DNA from: Calditrichales bacterium
Lineage (GTDB): Bacteria; Calditrichota; Calditrichia; Calditrichales; J004
Assembly: GCA_015493745.1 (NCBI GenBank)
Contig: WGCN01000036.1
Coordinates: 1 to 64,000, forward strand
Direction: 5' to 3'
Length of the DNA: 64,000 nucleotides
Position numbers and translations under genes: made by a program. The notes below the pieces were generated by a model. It ran no database searches. It had not been told where the DNA came from and saw only the letters and a list, made by a program, of their open reading frames with translations. Positions 55,534 through 63,165 of the stretch are shown in pieces (the first letter of the stretch is position 1; each line of letters starts with the position of its first letter).

Positions 55534-56703
55534 CTGAAAAACATAAAAATAATCCGCATTCAATCGCGCATTGTTATTGGCGGCCCCTCTTTGCAAACTA
55601 TTCTGCTTAGTAAATACTTTAACAATGATCATTATACTAGTTTATTGGTTGGTGGCGGTGAGGATACCGATGAAAAAAGTATGCGTCTGATTTTGGAAAG
55701 GGAGCAGATACCCTATCTGATACTTCCTGATATGGGAAGGGATGTGTCTCCATTTTCTGATATAGTGTCCTTATGGAAAATCTACCGGCTGTTGCGCCGT
55801 GAAAAACCTGATATTGTTCATACGCACACTGCAAAGGCAGGAGCAATTGGCCGGATGGCTGCTTTTATGGCAGGTGTGCCTGTAATTATCCATACCTTTC
55901 ACGGGCATATTTTTCATTCATATTTTCCTAAGTGGAAAAGCCGCTTGTTTTCTCAGGTAGAACGTTTCTTGTCAAAGCTATCCAATGCTATTATTGTAAT
56001 CAGCAAAAGGCAGTATAATGATATTGTCAACATTTTTAAGATTGCACCTGCACAAAAAGTATATACCATTCCATTAGGTTTTGACTGGGATGCATTTGAT
56101 AAAGAAGAAGCAGAAATAGATATCAGGAAAAAGTATAATATCCCGGAAAATAAAAAAATCATTACCATTATTGGTCGTCTCGTACCGATAAAAAATGTTT
56201 CAGCTTATATTAGGATTGTTCGTAAGATCGAAGAATTGGCCCCGGACTCTTTTCATTTCCTGATTATTGGTGATGGTGAACTTCGTGGTGACTTAGAGTT
56301 GCTAGCCCGTCAGGAAGGAATAAGTGATCATCTTACATTTACGGGTTGGTTGCATCTTTCAGCATCAGTCTACCATCAGCTTGATCTGGTTATGTTAACC
56401 TCGCTCAATGAAGGCACACCGGTAACGTTAATTGAGGCTCTCGCTTGCGGTATTCCTTGCCTGGCTACAGATGTAGGTGGTGTTGGTGATATTTTTGAAC
56501 TTTACAATAGTAAGAGTTTTATTGATCTCAACGCGCCCGGGCAGGTAGCGAAGCACGTTATTGATATATTAAAAACCGGAGAAAAACCCGATAGTGTAAA
56601 ACAATCCCGGATTCGATCTTTTTATTCAGCCAAAAGATTGGTGGTGGATATTGAAAACCTCTATCTGAAACTATTGAGTCATAATAATCAGCGGGGGAGA
56701 TAG
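55534..56703 (+). CDS. Family 4 glycosyltransferase with probable CTG start
   Basis: About 389 aa if translated from CTG 55534. The ORF track begins at TTG 55591, which cuts off the expected first strand: in-frame codons from 55534 read KNIKIIRIQSRIVIGGPSLQT, the normal GT4 opening with a glycine-rich acceptor loop. Between the preceding stop (55529) and 55591 the only plausible initiators are the CTG at 55534, which follows GGGGA by 9 bases, and the TTG at 55588. The body shows HTHTAKAGAIGRMAAFMAGVP and THFHGH-like TFHGHIFHSYF, then EGTPVTLIEALACGIPCLAT. Last cassette glycosyltransferase. Confidence 0.87.
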   Translation: MKNIKIIRIQSRIVIGGPSLQTILLSKYFNNDHYTSLLVGGGEDTDEKSMRLILEREQIPYLILPDMGRDVSPFSDIVSLWKIYRLLRREKPDIVHTHTAKAGAIGRMAAFMAGVPVIIHTFHGHIFHSYFPKWKSRLFSQVERFLSKLSNAIIVISKRQYNDIVNIFKIAPAQKVYTIPLGFDWDAFDKEEAEIDIRKKYNIPENKKIITIIGRLVPIKNVSAYIRIVRKIEELAPDSFHFLIIGDGELRGDLELLARQEGISDHLTFTGWLHLSASVYHQLDLVMLTSLNEGTPVTLIEALACGIPCLATDVGGVGDIFELYNSKSFIDLNAPGQVAKHVIDILKTGEKPDSVKQSRIRSFYSAKRLVVDIENLYLKLLSHNNQRGR

Positions 56704-58419
56704 GTGCTTAGTTCGGTAAAAAAAATATTTCATCTAGTAATATTATTTACTTTTTTCCTATCAACATCATTCCTATTTGCTCAAAACCCGGCTTCCGTGG
56801 CGGTGCATCACCCCGTTTACGACTTTATCGACCGCATGGAAGCCCTGGACGTAACCGGTAACCTGTTAAGCGGCGCGCGGCCCCTCTCCCGGGGAAGGAT
56901 TGCCGCGATTCTCGGTGAGGTCGATAAAAAGCGCTCCATGCTTACAGCCATCGATCGCCGGAGGCTGGATGACTATCTGCTCGACTTCCGCTATGAAATC
57001 GACGCCCATAAAAAATATGATCTGATCCCCGAAGGCCAGACATGGTACAGCACATTGGCCTCCTGGGAGAACTTTAAAAAGGATGTGCGCCGCAATCTGA
57101 GTCAACCCTATCCCGAGGAGGAAAATCATCTCTTTATCTGGGAACAGGGCGACAGCAGCTTTTATATGGACTATCGTCAGCTTTTTAGCTATGACGGTCG
57201 CATCAATGGCCCCTCGCGCAACGCCAATGAGCAAACCTACCAATTCCGGGGCACGGTCGGTAACTTTTCCTTTCAATGGCAGCTCAGCACACAGGCCATT
57301 CGCGGCGCTGATCTGGAATACCGTCGGCAAGACCCCCTGCTTAAGGGCACCTTCAGTCAGGAAAGCGAAAGCGGGGCTACCACCTTTGCCGACCGTACCG
57401 GTGGTGAGCTGGCCTGGCATACACGGGCCTTCGACGTCTCCTTTGCTCAACAACCCCTGCGCTGGGGGGCGGGAGCCTCGGGGCAGTTGACTCTCTCCGA
57501 TTGGGCCGAACAGTATCCCTATATCAGTATTAATAAAAATTGGGGATGGGGGCGCTTTACCATGATCCACGGAAAGCTGCAATCCTTTCAACAGGGCGCC
57601 CTGGAAGACGGTACCCGTCTCTATCCCGATAAGTGGCTGGCCGCCCACCGGCTGGAAATTAGTCCTTTCGGCAACTTCTCCTTTGCCCTGAACGAAATGT
57701 TTATCTATGGCAACCGCTATGCCGACTGGAGCTATCTTTTTCCTCTCAATTTCTACCGCGCCGTGCAACACAAACTGCGCGACCGGGACAATGCCACCAT
57801 TGCCCTGGACGCTAAATGGATAGTCCTGCCCGGTGTTAAACTATACGCAACCATTTTTCTGGATGAAATGAAGTTCGATAGCCTGGGCACCAACTGGTTC
57901 GGCAACAAGCAGGCCCTGCAAACGGGACTGGATTGGTATGACCCCCTGGGCTGGGCCAACAGCCGCTTCACCGCCGAATATGTGGCTATCATGCCCTGGG
58001 TTTATACCCATAGGTTTGCCGTTAATCGTTATGAGTCCGATGGACGCTCCCTGGGGTACTGGGCGGGGCCCAACAGTGAGGTGCTCTACTTTAAACTGGA
58101 AAACGAGCCCCATGCCCGTTTACGGCTGGGGGTAAGCTGGCGGCAGTTAAAAAAAGGGCACAACACGGAAAATGAAAATATAGGCGGCAATATCCTGCAG
58201 GGGCGCAGCCTGTTACTGGGCACGCAAACCGAGCCCCGGGAAAAGCGCTACTTTCTGGAAGGTGATCTGGAAATACGCCGCGAACTGACTTTGATGGCCC
58301 GGTATGAAATTTTCAACGATTTATATCTGTCCGCTTCGTATATTTTTACCCACGGGGAGCGGAAACAGATCAACGAAAACTATCAGTCCCTGCACTTCGG
58401 TTTCCTGTTTGATTACTGA
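56704..58419 (+). CDS. Wzi-like capsule assembly outer-membrane protein; compositional hybrid
   Basis: 571 aa from GTG 56704, directly after the previous stop, with a strong GGGGGAGA before it. A signal peptide (HLVILFTFFLSTSFLFAQ) is followed by a helical segment and a long beta-rich region with alternating aromatic strands ending in Phe/Tyr (FGFLFDY), as in outer-membrane barrels of the capsule assembly Wzi family. It would anchor or organise capsule at the surface. The first about 80 bases share the cassette's AT-richness, whereas the rest is G+C-rich like the backbone, so the signal peptide and mature protein appear to have different origins. Confidence 0.83.
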   Translation: MLSSVKKIFHLVILFTFFLSTSFLFAQNPASVAVHHPVYDFIDRMEALDVTGNLLSGARPLSRGRIAAILGEVDKKRSMLTAIDRRRLDDYLLDFRYEIDAHKKYDLIPEGQTWYSTLASWENFKKDVRRNLSQPYPEEENHLFIWEQGDSSFYMDYRQLFSYDGRINGPSRNANEQTYQFRGTVGNFSFQWQLSTQAIRGADLEYRRQDPLLKGTFSQESESGATTFADRTGGELAWHTRAFDVSFAQQPLRWGAGASGQLTLSDWAEQYPYISINKNWGWGRFTMIHGKLQSFQQGALEDGTRLYPDKWLAAHRLEISPFGNFSFALNEMFIYGNRYADWSYLFPLNFYRAVQHKLRDRDNATIALDAKWIVLPGVKLYATIFLDEMKFDSLGTNWFGNKQALQTGLDWYDPLGWANSRFTAEYVAIMPWVYTHRFAVNRYESDGRSLGYWAGPNSEVLYFKLENEPHARLRLGVSWRQLKKGHNTENENIGGNILQGRSLLLGTQTEPREKRYFLEGDLEIRRELTLMARYEIFNDLYLSASYIFTHGERKQINENYQSLHFGFLFDY

Positions 58420-58439
58420 CATACGGGTAGATACGTCTT

Positions 58440-60893
58440 TTGGAGCCATCTAACTACTATATCATCGCGCTTGTCTTTGCCGCGGGCACCCTCGTTTCGC
58501 TTGGGTTGACACGGCTGGTGCGGGCCTGGGCCATACAGCGCCGGATCGGTGTTTTCCCCAACGAACGCATGGTTCATACCGGTTTTATACCACGCATGGG
58601 CGGTATCGGCATCATCGGCGGCTTTTTGGTCGCGCTTATCCTGTCGGCTTTGCTGTTTCACAGTTATCTGCAATGGGAATGGCCGTATGTGCTGATTGTT
58701 AGCGGAGCCCTGCTGATGGGCGGGCTGGGCATCTATGACGACCGTTACGGACTGAATGCGCCGCAGAAATTTGCAGGTCAGTTTTTGGCCGCCACCCTGG
58801 TCATTCTGGGCGGCTGCCGCATAGATGTGCTGGTGAATCCCTTTGGTCTGGATCTGAATCTGGGTTGGTTCTCCATACCGCTGACCTATCTATGGCTAAT
58901 AACCGTTACCAACGCGGTTAATCTGCTGGACGGGCTGGATGGACTGGCCGCCGGCGTCAGTTTTATCGCCGCCCTGGTGTTTGGTTTGATCGCCTTTCTG
59001 CATAACAATATGATCATCGTTGTTTTTAGCGTAAGCCTGATGGCCGGTCTGTTGGGCTTTTTACGCTATAACCGTCATCCGGCTTCTATTTTTATGGGGG
59101 ATACCGGGTCGCTTTTCCTGGGTTTTCTGTTGGCCGCCCTTAGCCTTAAGGCCTTTACCACGGCCGGAAATCATATCGAGATGCTGTTGCCGGTTATTGT
59201 GCTGGCGGTGCCCATCGGCGATACCACCGTGGCTTTTTTCCGCCGCTTGAACAACGGACGGCACCCTTTTAAACCGGACAAGGATCATTTGCATCATCGC
59301 CTGCTTTACCTGGGGCTTACCCACCGGCAGGCCGTGCAGATCATCTACTTTGCCGCCGCCGCATACGGCCTGGCTGCGATAATACTGGTGCTGGAAGCGG
59401 AAATCAGCGGACTGATATTGCTGCTTCTGGTTATTGTCCTTTCCGTTTTCGGCTTAAAGCGCCTGGGCTATCTGGAGGCGCGCAAGTTCAAAACCGTTAC
59501 CGGCAGCGAGGATTTTTTACGCATCCAAAAGGAATTGGCGCCCATATCCATCAAGCGTTTTCTGCACCGGCTTCTGCTGGGTCTCAGCGATGTGCTAATG
59601 GTTAACCTGGCCTTGTACGTTTATGTCTGGTTACGTCATCACTATCATATCGGTCAGGGCGGCGTATTGGACCCGGGCGAGATCCTGACCCCCGTTCCCA
59701 TGCTGATCGTTACCCTCTACTGGATCGTGCTGTTTATTTTAAACGATCTGTACAGTATGCGCTGGGACATCTCCCGTTTTGACAAGATGCGCCGTATCAG
59801 CAAAACCATTCTTGTGGGTATTTTGCTTTGGTTTATCATCACCTGGGATGGCGCCCTGTCCATCTCCGAAGGACGCATGGCCATTCTGCTCTATGCCGGT
59901 CTGTTACTGCTTTTTGTCAATGCGGGGCGTCTGCTGGTGATCAGCGTGGAAAAGCGATGGCGCATTCTGGAATACGCGCCGCAAAACACCCTGTTGATCG
60001 GCGCCACATCCCGGGGGCACAAGCTGCTTAAGGATATCCGTAAAAATCCACACCTGCTCTATAATGTGGTGGGTTTTGTAACACAGGACGGCCGACCGGA
60101 GCGCTTCAGCAACCTGAGCTGCCTGGGTACCTATGAGGATATACCATCGCTCATCCGCAACCGGGGCATACATGAGGTGATCATCGCCATAAACGAGCAA
60201 ACCCACGATGAACTGATCGGTTTGATCGCCGCCATCGATGACATGAAGGTGGTGTTAAAGATTGTGCCGCAATATTACGATATTCTTTCCGGCCATAAAA
60301 CCGAGGAGATTACCGGCCATCCGCTGATACGCCTTTTTCCAGATCATATGCGTATGTGGCAATGGCTGCTTAAACGCCTGGCCGATATTGTCCTGTCCCT
60401 GTTTTTTCTCACGCTCTTTTTCCTGCCGGCCCTGCTTTTGGCCCTGTTGTTAACGCTTACCGGGGTTCATCCCCCGTTAGTTATCGAAAACCGTATGGGC
60501 AAGAACGGCCGGGTTTTCGGACAGCTTAACTTTAATGTGCAGGGGCGTTCCCCCTTGCAGCGCTGGTTGTACAAAACCAATATCTACAAACTGCCGGAAC
60601 TGATCAATATACTTCTGGGCTCCATGAGCTGGGTGGGGCCGCGTCCGGAAAGTCCGGACAAAGTGGAACGCCTGCGCAGCCGTATAAAATTCTATAACCG
60701 CCGTTTTCAGATACGGCCCGGGTTAACCGGCTGGGCGCAGGTGCGTTACCGTTACGATGATTCCATGCGTTCGCATCGGGATCAGCATAAACAGGATCTC
60801 TTTTATCTGGAAAATATGTCCCTTACATTTGATTTGCGTATTTTATTGCGTTCGCTGGTCATCTTCTTTTTTAAACGATCAAAAAGTAAATAG
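58440..60893 (+). CDS. Fusion: WecA-type polytopic phosphoglycosyl transferase + WbaP-like module lacking the DE dyad
   Basis: 817 aa from TTG 58440 (ATA at 58431 is the only other initiator-like codon after the upstream stop). Residues about 1-340 are a MraY/WecA-family domain with intact motifs: GIYDDRYG, NAVNLLDGLDGL, FMGDTGSLFLGF and HLHHRLL. This should transfer a HexNAc phosphate to undecaprenyl phosphate. Residues about 370-817 form a complete WbaP-like module: four helices, a Rossmann-like domain (TLLIGATSRGHKLL) and the C-terminal sugar-transferase domain with RMGKNGRVF and SMSWVGPRP. Where active enzymes have LDELPQL this one has IYKLPEL, and KFRSM is QLNFN. So the second module is probably non-catalytic and may serve as scaffold or regulator. 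Confidence 0.87.
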   Translation: MEPSNYYIIALVFAAGTLVSLGLTRLVRAWAIQRRIGVFPNERMVHTGFIPRMGGIGIIGGFLVALILSALLFHSYLQWEWPYVLIVSGALLMGGLGIYDDRYGLNAPQKFAGQFLAATLVILGGCRIDVLVNPFGLDLNLGWFSIPLTYLWLITVTNAVNLLDGLDGLAAGVSFIAALVFGLIAFLHNNMIIVVFSVSLMAGLLGFLRYNRHPASIFMGDTGSLFLGFLLAALSLKAFTTAGNHIEMLLPVIVLAVPIGDTTVAFFRRLNNGRHPFKPDKDHLHHRLLYLGLTHRQAVQIIYFAAAAYGLAAIILVLEAEISGLILLLLVIVLSVFGLKRLGYLEARKFKTVTGSEDFLRIQKELAPISIKRFLHRLLLGLSDVLMVNLALYVYVWLRHHYHIGQGGVLDPGEILTPVPMLIVTLYWIVLFILNDLYSMRWDISRFDKMRRISKTILVGILLWFIITWDGALSISEGRMAILLYAGLLLLFVNAGRLLVISVEKRWRILEYAPQNTLLIGATSRGHKLLKDIRKNPHLLYNVVGFVTQDGRPERFSNLSCLGTYEDIPSLIRNRGIHEVIIAINEQTHDELIGLIAAIDDMKVVLKIVPQYYDILSGHKTEEITGHPLIRLFPDHMRMWQWLLKRLADIVLSLFFLTLFFLPALLLALLLTLTGVHPPLVIENRMGKNGRVFGQLNFNVQGRSPLQRWLYKTNIYKLPELINILLGSMSWVGPRPESPDKVERLRSRIKFYNRRFQIRPGLTGWAQVRYRYDDSMRSHRDQHKQDLFYLENMSLTFDLRILLRSLVIFFFKRSKSK

Positions 60894-62974
60894 TGATGTT
60901 GCCTGAAATTTCAATAATTATCGTCAACTACAATGTCCGGGATTTTCTGGAACAGTGCCTGCTTTCCCTGAGGCGGGCCCTGGCTCATATCCCCTCCGAG
61001 ATCTGGGTGGTGGACAATAATTCCGTGGACGGCAGCGTGAACATGCTCCGGGAACGTTTCCCCGAAGTGCGGCTGATCGCCAGCAAAAGCAATCTGGGCT
61101 TTTCCGGCGGGAACAATCTGGCCCTGAAACAGGCGCGGGGACGTTTTATCGTGCTGCTCAACCCGGACACGGTGGTGCAGGAGGATACCTTTAGCAGCCT
61201 GCTGCGGTTTTTTGAGGAGCATCCCGATGCTTCCGCCGCCACCTGCAAAATTCTGAATCCCGACGGTAGTTTTGCCGTGGATTGCCGCCACAGCATTCCC
61301 ACACCCAGTACCGCCTTCTGGAAGCTGTTGGGGCTGAATCGCCTTTTTCCCAAAAGCAAAATCTTCGGACGCTATAACCTCACCTATCTGGATGAGAACG
61401 ACACCTATCCGGTGGAGGCCATTTCCGGCTCTTTTATGATGATCAAAAGGGAAGTGGTGGAACAGGTGGGGCTTTTGGATGAAACTTTTTTCATGTATTG
61501 CGAGGATATCGACTATTGCCACCGTATCAATCAGGCCGGCGGTAAAATCTACTATACCCCCCAAACACAGATTGTTCATTATAAAGGGGAAAGTTCCAAG
61601 GCCAATAACCTCGATTATGTAATCACCTTTAACCGGTCGCTTTATCAGTTCTATAAAAAACATTACCAGCAAAAATACATCTATCCCTTTAAATGGCTGA
61701 TCTTACTGGGGGTAATCCTGCGCGGCGCCTTTATTTACATGCGCAATGTACTGCGTAAATATTTTACGGTGCTTATGGATGTGGCCATGCTTAACCTGGT
61801 GCTGCTGTTTACCTTTTGGCTGCGTTTTGAGATGAAAGGCGGCTTTTCCTGGGACAGTTTCTTCAGTCAGTATATCATCATCCATCTGCTGACCACGGTA
61901 ACCTACCTGTTCAATGCCTTGCTGTTTGATATGATCAAGCAGGATCGTTTTTCGCCGGAAAAAGTGCTGAAGGTACTGGGGGCCACCTTTCTCTTTGTAT
62001 CGGCCCTGACTTTCTTTTTTAAGCAGTTCGCCTTTTCCCGTCTGGTGGTGGCCATGGCCGCCATCGGCGGATTTCTGGCCATTGTGGGTTGGCGTTTGCT
62101 GTTTAACCGCTACGGGGCCAAATATTCCGGTGCGCTGGAAAAAGAGTTCTTTCATAAACGGGCGCTGATCGTGGGCGATGACCAGGAGACCGTGGAACTA
62201 CTTAAAAAACTGGATCGCCAGCCCCTGGCCGGCATGAAGGTGGAAGGGGTGGCCGCCATAGACGATGACCGTATCGGGCATAAACTGGATGCCTATCCCA
62301 TTGTTACCTCGATCGGTCAAATCGATGAATACGCCCGTCTGAAGCGCGTTAATCTGATTATTTTTTCCACCCACAACATCGCCTATGAACGTATTCTGGA
62401 AACCATGACCCGTCTGCATGATTTAAACGTGGAGATAAAAATGGTGCCCGGACATCTGGAATATATGATCGGCAAGTCGAATATCGAGCGTTTTGAAAGC
62501 GTACCGCTGGTGGAGATTGATTATGCCTATAATAAGCCGTTTAACCGCTTTATCAAGCGGTTTATGGATATCGGGCTGACCCTGACTCCCGTACTGATCC
62601 TGACCGTGCCGGTACTGTTTGCCTTACCCTTTAACCGGCAAAAATATTTCCGCCGCCAGTTAGCGCCCAGGCTGGGCAAAAAATTCCATTTTCTCGATTA
62701 CCGGGAAAAGGGTCTGTTTCGTTCCTGGGCGCGTCTCTTTTCCGTGCTTTTGGGCAGAATATCCCTGGTAGGCGCCCCGATACAGGACGATCCGGTCGCC
62801 TCGCCCCTGTTTTACAAACCCGGACTGACCGGTATTGTCCAACTCTATCCCGAAAGGGTAGCGCGCCTGGGTAACAGCCATGAACTGGAACTGAGCTATT
62901 TAAAAAACCATTCGCTTTTTCTTGATATGGAACTGTTGTTGAAATCCCTGTTTCGAAAGGGACGCGGGGAATAA
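60893..62974 (+). CDS. Fusion: GT2 glycosyltransferase + degenerate WbaP-like module
   Basis: 693 aa from GTG 60893 overlapping the upstream stop (ATG 60896 also possible). N-terminal GT-A domain (about 1-250) resembles rhamnosyltransferases: SIIIVNYNVRDFLEQC, VDNNSVDGS, LNPDT, then GSFMMIKREVVEQVGLLDE and CEDIDYCHRI. After about residue 270 come four helices, a CoA_binding_3-like Rossmann domain (RALIVGDDQETVELL) and a WbaP-type C-terminus with GRISLVGAPIQDD and YKPGLTGIVQL. The active-site LDELPQLFNV equivalent reads FRSWARLFSV, with no Asp-Glu dyad. It thus repeats the logic of the preceding gene: an active transferase fused to a pseudo-phosphoglycosyl transferase. Confidence 0.87.
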   Translation: MMLPEISIIIVNYNVRDFLEQCLLSLRRALAHIPSEIWVVDNNSVDGSVNMLRERFPEVRLIASKSNLGFSGGNNLALKQARGRFIVLLNPDTVVQEDTFSSLLRFFEEHPDASAATCKILNPDGSFAVDCRHSIPTPSTAFWKLLGLNRLFPKSKIFGRYNLTYLDENDTYPVEAISGSFMMIKREVVEQVGLLDETFFMYCEDIDYCHRINQAGGKIYYTPQTQIVHYKGESSKANNLDYVITFNRSLYQFYKKHYQQKYIYPFKWLILLGVILRGAFIYMRNVLRKYFTVLMDVAMLNLVLLFTFWLRFEMKGGFSWDSFFSQYIIIHLLTTVTYLFNALLFDMIKQDRFSPEKVLKVLGATFLFVSALTFFFKQFAFSRLVVAMAAIGGFLAIVGWRLLFNRYGAKYSGALEKEFFHKRALIVGDDQETVELLKKLDRQPLAGMKVEGVAAIDDDRIGHKLDAYPIVTSIGQIDEYARLKRVNLIIFSTHNIAYERILETMTRLHDLNVEIKMVPGHLEYMIGKSNIERFESVPLVEIDYAYNKPFNRFIKRFMDIGLTLTPVLILTVPVLFALPFNRQKYFRRQLAPRLGKKFHFLDYREKGLFRSWARLFSVLLGRISLVGAPIQDDPVASPLFYKPGLTGIVQLYPERVARLGNSHELELSYLKNHSLFLDMELLLKSLFRKGRGE

Positions 62975-63165
62975 ATCCCGAAACCTATGAGCCTAAGAGC
63001 CGGTGTTCAACCCGGACCGTCATCTTCTGTCTTTTATTGTTACCCAGGTTTTATCTCTGGCAAATACCGTCCGGGAAAATAAATCCTCCTCCGGGTAACT
63101 TTCGGTTAAAAACTTCATCAAACCGGCTGCTTTACGCATAACACGCCTTTTGTGGAGAAAATTCA

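Larger units (their letters stand above)
45590..56785. other. AT-rich glycan-export cassette with sharp borders (putative horizontally exchanged)
   Basis: Counting G+C in single 60-base lines gives 32 at 44881 (wecB), 27 at 46021, 16 at 53401, 14 at 56701 and then 36 at 56821 and 36 at 57601. The drop occurs at the last codons of wecB and the rise at about 56785, just behind the signal-peptide codons of the Wzi-like gene. Between these lie nine complete surface-glycan genes. No integrase, transposase or flanking repeat is visible, so replacement by homologous recombination in the flanks is the simplest model. Confidence 0.8.

Noticed and set aside
63014-63078. CCCGGAC ... GTCCGGG distant inverted repeat upstream of cydA
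   Set aside because: The arms are about 45 bases apart in G+C-rich DNA; no further support as terminator or operator.
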